NCBI GenBank assembly: GCA_028287115.1
Contig: JAQBQF010000193.1
Location: 1-40,677, forward strand
Reading direction: 5' to 3'
From: Myxococcales bacterium
GTDB lineage: Bacteria; Myxococcota_A; Polyangia; Haliangiales; Haliangiaceae
Length of the DNA stretch: 40,677 nucleotides
In this document: one piece after another, positions 16,373-24,742 of the stretch
Numbering within the stretch: position 1 is the first letter of the stretch
How the letters are laid out: every line of letters starts with the position of its first letter
Made by a program: the position numbers and the translations under genes
Notes under the pieces: generated by a model
What the model saw: the letters and a program-made list of their open reading frames with translations, nothing else
Told to the model about the DNA's origin: nothing
The model's database searches: none

Positions 16373-17452
16373 TCAGTCGACGCGCGCGACGGTTCCGGGT
16401 CCTGCAACTTCATCGACCGAGTGCAGCAAGAGCTGCACCGAGTCGGTCGGTCGTAGATTCGCGCGCAGGCCCGAGCCCTCCGCAATCCAGTACGCCTTGC
16501 GACGCCACGGATAAACCGGCTCGCGTGCGATCACGGCGACTCGCGCGATACCCGCTTTCTTTGCATCGATGAGGACACCACGTGCCTGCGCGAGCGTCGT
16601 GTCGGGATGGAGATGCATCGCGATGACGTCGCTACCGACGCGCAGCTCGCGCAGCACGTCGATCCGTTGCTGATTCGGTCCGTAGCTGTGACCGCCGATC
16701 AAGATATCGCCTCGCGGGGACAGCTCGGCTTCCGGCAACGAGGGATCGTCTTCAGCCGCGGCGCCTGCGATCGGCCAGTTGTCTGGCTCCGCGCGACGCA
16801 CGACGTCGTTGATCCACTCGTTCGCGCCGCGATCGAGCTCCTCCCAACCGACGACCGCTTGATGCCAACCGGGATCGCTCGAGCACATGAGGCAATCACC
16901 GACGGCGTTGCGTGCCCGTTCGGTCGCACGCTGGATCGCGAGTGCTGCGATCACGTGTCCCTGTAGCTCGGGGACGACACGCTTGCAGTTGGCACTCAGT
17001 GGATGGCCGCACAGTCGCTCGAAGTACTGCGCCGTATCTTCGCCGGGTTTCGGCGGAATTTCGGCCGCTTTCGGATCGCGCGTGAACAACAGCGCATCGG
17101 CTTCGATCGGAGGTGCGAGCAACGTCGGCCACACCGTCAAGCCGAGCGCTCCGACCTGCTTTCCCATCGGCTGTCCTTGGACCGCCTGCACCGGTTCGAG
17201 CGCGAGGACGATCAGCTTCAGCTCCGCCTCCTCGGCGACCGCGCGATCCATACCGGGACGGAGCTTCAGCACGGTCTGCGCGAGCTCGGCATATGCCTGC
17301 GGCGTGCGCTGCGCTGCGACAAATTTTTCAACCGCTGCACCGAGCGCGGTGTGCTGATAGTCCGCGACGACCGCGCTCTTGTCGACCTCGATCTTGTCCT
17401 GCCCACAAGCAGCCACGAACAGAGCCGAGACGATGAAGACGCTGCGCATCAT
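16373..17452 (-). CDS. Hypothetical lipoprotein
   Basis: 359 residues. The signal peptide MMRSVFIVSALFVAAC ends in a lipobox with Cys16 (VAAC), so the protein is predicted to be exported and lipidated. The mature part is helical, with a segment RNAVGDCLMCSSDPGWHQA carrying a CxxC, and a C-terminal alpha/beta region with VIAMHLHPDTTLAQARGVLI resembling a small ferredoxin-like or biopolymer-transport (ExbD-like) fold, though no named family is clear. Its ATG overlaps the stop of the upstream COG0523 GTPase (ATGA, 17449-17452), so the two are translated together. That pairing suggests a metal-related job, by inference only. Confidence 0.8.
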   Translation of the reverse strand: MMRSVFIVSALFVAACGQDKIEVDKSAVVADYQHTALGAAVEKFVAAQRTPQAYAELAQTVLKLRPGMDRAVAEEAELKLIVLALEPVQAVQGQPMGKQVGALGLTVWPTLLAPPIEADALLFTRDPKAAEIPPKPGEDTAQYFERLCGHPLSANCKRVVPELQGHVIAALAIQRATERARNAVGDCLMCSSDPGWHQAVVGWEELDRGANEWINDVVRRAEPDNWPIAGAAAEDDPSLPEAELSPRGDILIGGHSYGPNQQRIDVLRELRVGSDVIAMHLHPDTTLAQARGVLIDAKKAGIARVAVIAREPVYPWRRKAYWIAEGSGLRANLRPTDSVQLLLHSVDEVAGPGTVARVD

Positions 17453-18468
17453 GAGGATCCCGAACGTGCGTGCAACGCGACGTTAACGCATTCGGTGACC
17501 GCGTTCGCGTCGAGATCCGTGCCGAGTGCAACGATCCGCCCTGCGGTTCCTGAAAATCCTTCGGGACGCTGTTCTAGGGGCTCGCTCGATACCCGAAGAC
17601 CCACGCGGTGAAATGCGAACCAGCCCTCCACGCGACGCTCGTCGACGGCGCGGGCGATGCCTTTGATCCGGATGTAGCTCGCCGGCAATGCAGCGAGCTG
17701 ATCTTCGAGCTCCTCGAGATCGAGCACGCCGGAGATCTCGAGGGCGATGCTGTCGACGCCGTGCGTGCCTGACTCGCGACACTCCTCGCCGACGCCGTGA
17801 TCGTGACCCTCATGGCTCGCCTCGTCGTCGGCGACGCGTTCGAGTCTCGGATCGGCGAGCAGCTGTTCGAGCGCCGCGGCGTGGTCGTCGATCGAGCCGC
17901 GCGCTGTCGCGGGATTGAGGAGCAACACCCGTCGCGGTGCGATCTCGCGCAGCAGCCGTTCGACGGAGTCGGCCTTTGCCTCACCCGCCTGCTCGGGCTT
18001 GGTGAGCAGCAACACATCCGCATACGCGACTTGCGCATCGGCCGCCGGAGACACGGCTCGCGAAGCGATGAAATTCTCGGCATCGACGAGCGTGACGACC
18101 GCGGCGAGCCGCACGCGCTGCGCGACCGGATCGCGCCTGACCGCCCAGGCGATCGGCAGCGGCTCGGCGACGCCGGTCGTCTCGAGCACGATCGCCTCGA
18201 GCTCGGGATTGCGCTCGCACAGCTCGAGCAACGTTCGATCGAGCTCGTCGCCGAGGACACAGCAGACGCAACCGCCGGGCAGCTCGATCTGCTTCGCCGT
18301 CTCGCCACCGAGCAGCGCGCCATCGATCCCGATCGCGCCGAGCTCGTTGACGATGACGCCGAGCTTGCCGCGCGCATGACGTTTCGCGCGCCGCGCGAGC
18401 AGCCGATTGATCAGCGTCGTCTTCCCCGCTCCGAGGAATCCGGTCACGACGACGAGAGGCACGCGCAC
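17449..18468 (-). CDS. COG0523 / CobW-type G3E GTPase, probable metallochaperone
   Basis: 339 residues starting MRVPLVVVTGFLGAGKTTLI. The Walker A loop lies at about 10-18, and the metal-binding CxCC motif is at Cys67, Cys69 and Cys70 (GGCVCC). Switch regions include LETTGVAEPLPIAW, and the guanine-recognition motif is degenerate (LLLTKPEQAGE). A His/Cys-rich stretch near residue 220 (SHEGHDHGVGEECRESGTH) adds likely zinc ligands, and a CobW_C domain follows (YIRIKGIARAVDERRVEGWFAFH). Family members insert or allocate Zn or Co using GTP. It is coupled by ATGA to the lipoprotein gene downstream and follows the PaaK-like genes by 9 bp, so it may belong to their transcript. Confidence 0.92.
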   Translation of the reverse strand: MRVPLVVVTGFLGAGKTTLINRLLARRAKRHARGKLGVIVNELGAIGIDGALLGGETAKQIELPGGCVCCVLGDELDRTLLELCERNPELEAIVLETTGVAEPLPIAWAVRRDPVAQRVRLAAVVTLVDAENFIASRAVSPAADAQVAYADVLLLTKPEQAGEAKADSVERLLREIAPRRVLLLNPATARGSIDDHAAALEQLLADPRLERVADDEASHEGHDHGVGEECRESGTHGVDSIALEISGVLDLEELEDQLAALPASYIRIKGIARAVDERRVEGWFAFHRVGLRVSSEPLEQRPEGFSGTAGRIVALGTDLDANAVTECVNVALHARSGSS

Positions 18469-18477
18469 TCGCGCAGC

Positions 18478-19863
18478 TTACTCCTTCTTCTCGACGACGA
18501 CGACGCGGCGCTTTCCCGCGGCGGTCAGCGGAATGTGATCGACGATCTCGATCGCAAACGGCGCGCCCGGCAGGTATTTCGCCGCGTGGGTGCGCAGAAT
18601 TTCCTCTTCTTTCGCGGGCAAAGCCGTCCCCTGATACGGGACGACCCGGAACACGACGCTGCGGTCAGCTCGCTGAACGACCTGGAAGTTCCGCGCGACC
18701 TGCCCGATCGTCGAGAACAGGATGTTGAACACCAGCCCTCCGACGGGATTTCCACCGCCGTCGTACATCGTCTCGGTCACGCGCCCTTGGACTGGCCCGA
18801 TCTTGACGAGGCCGCGGCCACACCGGCACGGCGCATCTCCCCGCGCGACCGCGAGATCGCCGTTGACGTAACGAATCATCGGACACGCGAGGTTGTGCAG
18901 ATCGGTGATCACGACCTCGCCGGTCTCACCCGGGCGAGCCGCGCGGATCGTCCCGTTTGGCTCGCGCACGATCAGCTCGACGATCAGGTTCTCCATCGAC
19001 GTGTGCAGCCCGTCGTGAGCGTCGCACTCGGACGCGATCAACATCACTTCGCGGCAGCCGTACGTCTCGAACGCCGGACCGAACGCCCGCTCGACCTCGA
19101 CGCGATCGTGCGGCAACAGGCTCTCGGCGCCGGTCAGCACCGGAATCTCGCTCCACGTCCGTAGATTCCGATCGTTGACGAACCGGGCGAGCGCACCGGC
19201 GCCGCTCGCGTACGCGACGATCGCCTGCGGCTCGAACCTGCGTAGCGTCGAGACCACTTCGTCGAGAGCTTGTTCGCCGCGCGGCGTGCAATCGAGATAG
19301 AGGTCGCGCTTGAACAAACGATCGGCGTCGATCTTGCGGCGCTTCCACCAGGTCGAGCTCCCAGACGGTACGAAGCCCCAGTAGTGCATCGCGCGCATCC
19401 CGATCCGATAACCGCCCCATCCGTAACCGCGCCAGCGAGTCGCGTCGCGCCAGTGCCGCGACTCGGAGTTGTACATGACCTCGACGGGTTGGCCCGAGCT
19501 ACCGCTCGTCGTCTTGCGCACGACCGCCGCAGGTGGCGCGTTCGCGATCCGGGCCGTCATCGACTCGCGTAGCGTTCCGCGATCGAGCAGTGGCAGCTTC
19601 TGGAGGTCGTCCGGAGACAGGAAGCTCTCGGCCTTGAGCCCGCGCTCGTCGAGGAGATGCCGGTAGTATTCGGTGTGATGCTGCGCGTGCCTGACCAGAC
19701 GGCGCAACAGGCCGGTCTGCACCTCGCGCAACGCGCCCGGCGTCCAGCGTTCGGTCTCTTCTAGATACTTGAGCAGCGCGACGGTCGGCCGCCCGCGCAC
19801 CGCTTCGAAGGCGGGAAACAACGTGTTCGCGAGCAACCGTCCATAGAGATCACCTTCGATCAC
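18478..19863 (-). CDS. PaaK/CapK-like adenylate-forming enzyme (copy 2)
   Basis: 461 residues from GTG (complement of 19861-19863), giving VIEGDLYGRLLANTLFPAFE. This start overlaps the upstream stop (GTGA) and aligns with the paralogue; the frame further upstream is an Arg-rich shadow of that paralogue. The AMP/phosphate loop is KTTSGSSGQPVEV (about 117-129). Later motifs are AFGPAFETYGCREVML, GETGEVVITDLHNLACPMIRY and a CRCGRG pair, and the protein ends with the LTAAGKRRVVVVEKKE Lys segment typical of PaaK. Relatives activate aryl or acyl acids with ATP; CapK-type members occur in polysaccharide clusters. Substrate unknown. Confidence 0.88.
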   Translation of the reverse strand: MIEGDLYGRLLANTLFPAFEAVRGRPTVALLKYLEETERWTPGALREVQTGLLRRLVRHAQHHTEYYRHLLDERGLKAESFLSPDDLQKLPLLDRGTLRESMTARIANAPPAAVVRKTTSGSSGQPVEVMYNSESRHWRDATRWRGYGWGGYRIGMRAMHYWGFVPSGSSTWWKRRKIDADRLFKRDLYLDCTPRGEQALDEVVSTLRRFEPQAIVAYASGAGALARFVNDRNLRTWSEIPVLTGAESLLPHDRVEVERAFGPAFETYGCREVMLIASECDAHDGLHTSMENLIVELIVREPNGTIRAARPGETGEVVITDLHNLACPMIRYVNGDLAVARGDAPCRCGRGLVKIGPVQGRVTETMYDGGGNPVGGLVFNILFSTIGQVARNFQVVQRADRSVVFRVVPYQGTALPAKEEEILRTHAAKYLPGAPFAIEIVDHIPLTAAGKRRVVVVEKKE

Positions 19864-21254
19864 GAAGGCCGCTCCACGACGACAACCTTTCGCTTGCCGG
19901 CGGCCGTCAGCGGAATATCGGCGACGTACTCGATCTTGAACGGTGCGCCCGGCAGGTACTTGTCGGCGAACGCCTGGATCGCCTTGCGGTTGGTCTCCGG
20001 AAGCTTGTCGCCGGTCTGCGGCACGACCTTCATGACGACGCTGCCGTCGAGCTTCTGCACCACCTGGAACTTCTTGACGACCTGATCCATGACGCCGAAC
20101 AGGATGTTGAACACCATGCCGCCGACCGCGTTGCCGCGTCCGTCGCGCAACGTCTCGACCGTTCTGCCTTCGATCGGGCCGACCTTCTGGAGGCTGCGAC
20201 CGCACGCGCAGACCTCGGCCGGATGAGCGACGGCGAGATCGCCGGTGAGGTAACGAATCATCGGGCACGCCAGGTTATGCAAGTCGGTGACGACGACCTC
20301 GCCGGTCTCGCCCGGTTTCGCAGACCGGGTCGTGCCGTCGGCATTCCGCATGACGACCTCGACCACGAGTGTCTCCATCGACGTGTGCATCCCCGCGTGC
20401 GCTTCGCACTCCGAGGCCATCAGCATCACTTCGCGGCAGCCGTACGTCTCGAACGCCGGACCGAACGCTTCCTCGATCGCATCGCGATCCTGCGGCCACA
20501 GCCGTTCGGCACCGACGAGGACCGGGATCGTGTCCCACGTCCGCAGCTTGTTCTCGGTGATGAACCTCGCGAGCGCCGCGGCACCGGCCGAGTAAGCGAC
20601 GATCACCTGCGGCTGAAATCTCCGCAGCTGCGCGATCGCCGCGCGCAGCGGCTCGTCACCGCGCGGTGTGCAATCGACATAGAGATCGCGCTTGAACATG
20701 CGATCGATCGTGATCTTGTTGCGCTTGATCCAGCTCTCGGGCCGCGGCCCGAAGCCCCAGTAGTGGAGCGCGCGCATGCCGACGTGGTAGCCGCCCCAGC
20801 CGTAACCTCGCCACCGGGTCGCATCACGCCAGTGTCGCGACTCGGCGTTGTACTTGACGACGACGGGCTCACCCGTGGTGCCGCTCGTCGACTTCTTGAT
20901 CACGAACTTCGGCGGTGCGGCGGCGAGGCGATCGTTCATCGTCGCGCGGACGGTGTCGCGGTCGAGCAACGGGAGCCGATGAAGATCCTCGACCGACTCG
21001 ATATCTTCTGGCCGCATCCCGGCGTTGTCCATCACCTCGCGGTAGTGTGTCGTGTGCGTGTACGCATGCCGGAGCAGCCGGCGCAGAAGGCCGATCTGCA
21101 GATCGCGAAGTGCTTCGAGTGACCAGCGTTCCGTCGTCTTCAGGTACCGAAGCAGCGGGACCGTTGGCCGCCCTCTTGCTGCCTCGAACGCCGGAAACAA
21201 TGCCTTCGCTAGCAGCGGACCGTACAGATCCATAACGTCCAGTCGTTCTAACAT
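19860..21254 (-). CDS. PaaK/CapK-like adenylate-forming enzyme (copy 1)
   Basis: 464 residues from the ATG at 21252-21254 (MLERLDVMDLYGPLLAKALF); the ATG at 21231-21233 is an equally possible start. The frame runs open to 21968, but that part is antisense to the divergent gene and is excluded. It closely parallels copy 2 along its length: TTERWSLEALRDLQIGLLRR, KKSTSGTTGEPVVV (phosphate loop), the shared ESRHWRDATRWRGYGWGGY, and AFGPAFETYGCREVMLMASE. A CACGRS zinc-knuckle-like pair and a terminal LTAAGKRKVVVVERP also match. The pair arose by tandem duplication and is translationally coupled. Predicted cytoplasmic acid:AMP/CoA ligase chemistry; substrate unknown. Confidence 0.88.
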   Translation of the reverse strand: MLERLDVMDLYGPLLAKALFPAFEAARGRPTVPLLRYLKTTERWSLEALRDLQIGLLRRLLRHAYTHTTHYREVMDNAGMRPEDIESVEDLHRLPLLDRDTVRATMNDRLAAAPPKFVIKKSTSGTTGEPVVVKYNAESRHWRDATRWRGYGWGGYHVGMRALHYWGFGPRPESWIKRNKITIDRMFKRDLYVDCTPRGDEPLRAAIAQLRRFQPQVIVAYSAGAAALARFITENKLRTWDTIPVLVGAERLWPQDRDAIEEAFGPAFETYGCREVMLMASECEAHAGMHTSMETLVVEVVMRNADGTTRSAKPGETGEVVVTDLHNLACPMIRYLTGDLAVAHPAEVCACGRSLQKVGPIEGRTVETLRDGRGNAVGGMVFNILFGVMDQVVKKFQVVQKLDGSVVMKVVPQTGDKLPETNRKAIQAFADKYLPGAPFKIEYVADIPLTAAGKRKVVVVERPS

Positions 21255-21263
21255 CCCACCGCC

Positions 21264-22367
21264 GTGCTGTCCCGCCTTCGCAAAAAGAACCTCCACCAAT
21301 GGCTGCCCGATTACGCACGTCACCTCGTGCGCCGTGCGCGCACGCCACACTTCGACGAGCCACGCCACGTGCTGTTCGCGCTTTGCGATCATTACGAGCC
21401 GCTGTGGGGTCGCGCTCCGGACGATGTTGGTGTCGCGCGCGTCGACGCGTGGGCCGAGGGCTACCCCAAGCTCGCCGACGAATTTCGGGATAGCGACGGG
21501 CGACCGCCGCGTCACGGCTGGTTCTTCCCCGGCGAAGAGTATCGGCCGCACTTTCTCGACCAGCTCGCCAAGCTCGCGCGCGCCGGCTACGGCGAGGTCG
21601 AGTTTCATCTGCATCACGATGGCGACACGGCGGAGACGCTCGCGCCGCGCATCGAAGACCACCTGAAGACGTTCGCGGAACACGGACATCTGTCGCGCAA
21701 CGACCAACGCAATGCCGCTCCGTTTCGGTGGGCGTTCATTCACGGCAACTGGAGTCTCGCGAACAGCCGTCCCGATCGAAAGTGGTGCGGCGTCGACGAC
21801 GAGCTCGTGCTGTTGCACAAGCTCGGCTGCTACGTCGATCTGACGTTTCCGTCGGCGCCGGATCCGTGTCAGCCCGACAAGGTCAATCAGATCTACTGGC
21901 CGACCGGCGATCTCACCAAGCGCCGCAGCTATGAAGAAGGCGAACGCGCGCGCGTCGGCGCGACTCACCGCGATCGGTTGCTGATGATCACCGGTCCGCT
22001 ATCGCTGTCACGAAAGGGCATCGGCGTGCGGCTCGAGAACGGCGCGATCACCGGCGACGATCCACCCAATGCAGCGCGCGTCGACAGTTGGATCGATCAG
22101 GCGATCCACATCGAAGGCCGCCCGGAGTGGGTGTTCGTGAAAGTCCACACCCACGGCGCGATCGAGAAGGCCACGGCGTCGCTGCTCGGCGAGGGTGGAC
22201 GAAACATGCACACCCGGCTCGCTACCTACATGCGCGACGGCTGGAAGCTGCACTACGTCACGGCGCGTGAGATGTTCAACATCGCCCGTGCCGCGATGGA
22301 CGGAAAAGACGGAGATCCGAGCGCTTACTTTGATTACGAAGTGAGACCACCGCCGATCGCGACGTAG
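21264..22367 (+). CDS. Polysaccharide-deacetylase-like protein (uncertain)
   Basis: 367 residues from GTG 21264, nine bases from the divergent PaaK-like start. The chain has several His/Asp-rich blocks that could bind metal: LFALCDHYEPLWG (about 35), EVEFHLHHDGDTAETL (about 113), FRWAFIHGNWSLANSRPD (about 154) and VFVKVHTHGAIEKA (about 292). It has no signal peptide. I recall such proteins from exopolysaccharide gene sets, and the pattern suggests a NodB/carbohydrate-esterase-4-like barrel, but I cannot confirm the fold. Together with the two CapK-like genes it suggests glycan modification. Confidence 0.75.
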   Translation: MLSRLRKKNLHQWLPDYARHLVRRARTPHFDEPRHVLFALCDHYEPLWGRAPDDVGVARVDAWAEGYPKLADEFRDSDGRPPRHGWFFPGEEYRPHFLDQLAKLARAGYGEVEFHLHHDGDTAETLAPRIEDHLKTFAEHGHLSRNDQRNAAPFRWAFIHGNWSLANSRPDRKWCGVDDELVLLHKLGCYVDLTFPSAPDPCQPDKVNQIYWPTGDLTKRRSYEEGERARVGATHRDRLLMITGPLSLSRKGIGVRLENGAITGDDPPNAARVDSWIDQAIHIEGRPEWVFVKVHTHGAIEKATASLLGEGGRNMHTRLATYMRDGWKLHYVTAREMFNIARAAMDGKDGDPSAYFDYEVRPPPIAT

Positions 22368-22372
22368 ATGTT

Positions 22373-22388
22373 ATCGTCTTAGGACGAT
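22373..22388. promoter_or_regulatory. Perfect inverted repeat over a start codon
   Basis: ATCGTC-TTAG-GACGAT, a 6-bp perfect inverted repeat with a 4-base loop. Its right arm covers the first two bases of the ATG at 22387 of the glycine-rich lipoprotein gene, and its loop holds part of the AGGA that could serve as ribosome site. It could be an operator, or an RNA hairpin that hides the start. It lies 5 bp after the stop of the preceding gene. Confidence 0.35.
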
Positions 22389-23694
22389 GCGCTCACGGTT
22401 GATCTCGGTGGGGGTTGTTGCGACGTCGGCGGTCGTGGCGTGCGTCTATAGCCCCGGCGCGACACGTACGACCGATGCGAATCAGATCGATGTGAGGGTG
22501 ATCGATGCCAACTTCATCTGCGTCGATGCCCCTTCGACGAGCTGTTCCCCGGATGGGACCACGCTCCTGACCTGCTCGGTTGTCGGGATGATGGCGGTTC
22601 CTACGACCTGCACGTGGGGCTGTCTTCAGACCGGCGCCGCGCATTGCGGCAAGCTCGTGCCGTCCGGAAGCGCTGCAGGGAGCGGCGTTCTTCCATCCGA
22701 CGTCTCGGGAAGCGGCGTGATGGACATCATGATGGGGTCCTCGTCGGTCATCACCATCAACGGCATGGACGGTGGAATTTCATCCGGCGTCCGAACGACC
22801 GGTACCGGGGTGAGGAACGGCATCGAATTTCAAATCCGAGGATCGATCGCGATGTTCCGGTTCAACAGCCTGCACATCACCGGCCCGATCAAGCTCACCG
22901 GATCTCACCCGATCGCGCTCGTCGCAGATCAGAACATCACGATCGATGACCAGATCGACGCCCGAGGAACGTGCGGTGATAACGCGGGCCAGTCGCCGGG
23001 GCCCGGTGGATTTGCCGGCGCGAACAAGAACAACTCCGCCGGCGGCAGTGGTGGAGGAAGCGGTGCCACGACCAACCAATTCGGTGGTGGCGGCGGTGGT
23101 CACGCAGGCAAGGGCGGCAATGGCTCGCATGGACCTCTGGGCGGTGCTGCCTTCGATCCGACGTTCGCGATCCTGATCGGAGGTGGCGGCGGCGGTGGCG
23201 GTGGTGGCAATGGTGGCGCCGGCGGCGGTGGCGGTGGTGCCATCCAGCTCGTGTCGAACGCGACGATCGCGATCGGCTCGAACGGTGTGATCAATGCCGG
23301 TGGTTGTGGCGGCTTGGGCGGTAACGGCGGCAATAACGACGGTGGCGGCGGCGGTGGTGCCGGTGGTGCGATCCTGCTGGAGGCGCTGATGGTTCAGATC
23401 TATGGCGTGCTCGCCGGCAACGGCGGTGGTGGTGGAGAGCAGAGTGCTCCGAGCGAGAATGGAAGCGCAGGCCGGCCGGATTCGACGCCGGCCATCGGAA
23501 TCAACAACGCAGGCAACGGCGGGGCAGGCACCACGATCGATGGGGTCAGCGCCGGCACGGATAATGGCGGTGGCGGCGGTGCGGTTGGATACATCCGCGT
23601 CAACACGAAGAGCGGAAGCGCGACGATCACCGGAACGCTCAGCCCGAGCCTCGCGACGACAGCGGCGACGCAGGGCTCTGCCGCGGTCCAGTAA
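22387..23694 (+). CDS. Glycine-rich surface lipoprotein
   Basis: 435 residues. The signal peptide MRSRLISVGVVATSAVVAC has a lipobox-like end (VVAC, Cys19). A short Cys-containing region follows (about 43-90: CVDAPSTSCSPDGTTLLTC and TWGCLQTGAAHC), a pattern seen in myxobacterial exported proteins. Residues from about 150 show beta-helix-like repeats (ITIDDQIDARG, IAIGSNGVINAGG, VQIYGVLAGNGG), each followed by long Gly runs, one with ten consecutive glycines. The layout suggests a stacked beta-solenoid with glycine loops. Its TAA abuts the convergent stop of the desaturase. Function unknown; a structural or adhesive surface role is a guess. Confidence 0.8.
   Translation: MRSRLISVGVVATSAVVACVYSPGATRTTDANQIDVRVIDANFICVDAPSTSCSPDGTTLLTCSVVGMMAVPTTCTWGCLQTGAAHCGKLVPSGSAAGSGVLPSDVSGSGVMDIMMGSSSVITINGMDGGISSGVRTTGTGVRNGIEFQIRGSIAMFRFNSLHITGPIKLTGSHPIALVADQNITIDDQIDARGTCGDNAGQSPGPGGFAGANKNNSAGGSGGGSGATTNQFGGGGGGHAGKGGNGSHGPLGGAAFDPTFAILIGGGGGGGGGGNGGAGGGGGGAIQLVSNATIAIGSNGVINAGGCGGLGGNGGNNDGGGGGGAGGAILLEALMVQIYGVLAGNGGGGGEQSAPSENGSAGRPDSTPAIGINNAGNGGAGTTIDGVSAGTDNGGGGGAVGYIRVNTKSGSATITGTLSPSLATTAATQGSAAVQ
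23041..23590 (+). repeat. Low-complexity GGN/GGC glycine-codon tract
   Basis: Within the lipoprotein gene, repeated GGC/GGT codons encode several Gly blocks separated by Asn, Ala or Ser. The longest is near 23179-23245. The tract is irregular at the DNA level (mixed GGC, GGT, GGA), which limits slippage, but shorter runs of GGTGGC could still expand or contract. Confidence 0.7.
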
Positions 23695-24594
23695 CTATCC
23701 CGACGGTGGAACCGCGGCGGCGGCGATGCGCTCGCGTTCCGGCGCGATGTCGTTGTTGCGAATATGCCGCGGCACACCTTCGACGTCCCACACGATGCGC
23801 AGCAACTCGAGCAGCTTCAGGCCGTACCAGCTGACGTCGATCTCCCACCAGTAGAAGCCTTGGCGCGCGGTGCGCTGATAGTGGTGATGATTGTTGTGCC
23901 AGCCTTCGCCGAACGTGAGGACCGCGAGCGCGAGGTTGTTGCGCGAGTCGTCGCTCGTCGGATAGCGGCGGCGTCCCCACACGTGCGCGAGCGAGTTGAT
24001 GCAGAACGTGATGTGCCAGGCGACCACGACGGGAACGAAGAAGCCCCACGCGAGCGCGACCGAGCCGCCGATCGCATACGTGACGAAACCCCACGCGATC
24101 GCGAATGCGAGATCGTGATCGTTCAAGAACCGCAGCTCGGGATATTTCGCGAAGTCCTTGATCCGGTCGAAGTCGGTCGCCTTGTGACGGGTGCCGAGGA
24201 TCCAGCCCGCGTGCGACCACCAAAACCCGCGCTGTCTTGGTGAGTGAATGTCCTCGGGCTCGTCGGAATACTTGTGATGCCGGCGGTGATGCGCGGCCCA
24301 CCACAAAGGACCTTGCTGCGCGGTGCTCATCGCGACGAGCGCGAGCACGAATTGAAACCACCGGCTGGTCTTGAACGTGCGATGCGAAAAATAACGGTGA
24401 TAGCCCGCCGTGATCACGAACATGCGGATCGCATAACCACCGACGAGCCACCACAGCGCCGCAGAGCTCCAGCCGACCGCGATCGCCATGACCACCGCGA
24501 CGCCGTGAACGGCCCAGAACGGGACGTTCTCGCGCCACCTCGGACGATCTGCCCCAGGTCCGGTGAAGTCGGCGGATTCCATCGCTCCCAGCAT
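23695..24594 (-). CDS. Acyl-CoA/lipid delta-9-type fatty acid desaturase
   Basis: 299 residues, an integral membrane di-iron desaturase. The three His boxes are HRYFSH (66-71), HHRRHH (102-107) and HNNHH (233-237), with a further PEDIHSPRQRGFWWSHAGW segment typical of stearoyl-CoA-type desaturases. Hydrophobic pairs lie at about 30-60, 80-100 and 165-200. It introduces a cis double bond into acyl chains, which affects membrane fluidity. ATG start at 24592-24594. The 148 bp upstream, shared with the divergent 24743 gene, contain a direct repeat (24659-24675) that may be a regulator site. The stop abuts the stop of the glycine-rich gene. Confidence 0.96.
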   Translation of the reverse strand: MLGAMESADFTGPGADRPRWRENVPFWAVHGVAVVMAIAVGWSSAALWWLVGGYAIRMFVITAGYHRYFSHRTFKTSRWFQFVLALVAMSTAQQGPLWWAAHHRRHHKYSDEPEDIHSPRQRGFWWSHAGWILGTRHKATDFDRIKDFAKYPELRFLNDHDLAFAIAWGFVTYAIGGSVALAWGFFVPVVVAWHITFCINSLAHVWGRRRYPTSDDSRNNLALAVLTFGEGWHNNHHHYQRTARQGFYWWEIDVSWYGLKLLELLRIVWDVEGVPRHIRNNDIAPERERIAAAAVPPSG

Positions 24595-24658
24595 GCCTGG
24601 GTCTCAGCGGCGACGCCGTCAGCATTCGCCCAGCTTTTGCAGCGGGGTTACAGCCAAC

Positions 24659-24675
24659 ATGACCATTTCATGACC
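24659..24675. promoter_or_regulatory. ATGACC direct repeat, 11-bp period
   Basis: ATGACC occurs at 24659-24664 and again at 24670-24675, an 11-bp period that puts both copies on the same face of the helix. It lies between the divergent desaturase and DUF2505-like genes, 65 bp and 68 bp from their starts. It could bind a dimeric regulator; a chance repeat is also plausible. Confidence 0.25.
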
Positions 24676-24742
24676 TGTGGTTGTGACGTGCCGAGACTCA
24701 AATGTGATGATCGCGCGCAGGTCAACTGGAGATACTTGGCGC

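Noticed and set aside
19864..20268. N-terminal extension of PaaK-like copy 2
   Set aside because: It is an out-of-frame reading through copy 1, Arg-rich, with no similarity to the family; the GTG at 19863 matches the paralogue's N-terminus.
21255..21968. N-terminal extension of PaaK-like copy 1
   Set aside because: It is antisense to the divergent 21264 gene, which has coherent conserved blocks; the ligase fold begins at the MDLYG segment.
23041..23590. Phase-variable repeat in the glycine-rich gene
   Set aside because: Glycine codons are mixed and no long exact unit repeats, so reading-frame switching is not supported.
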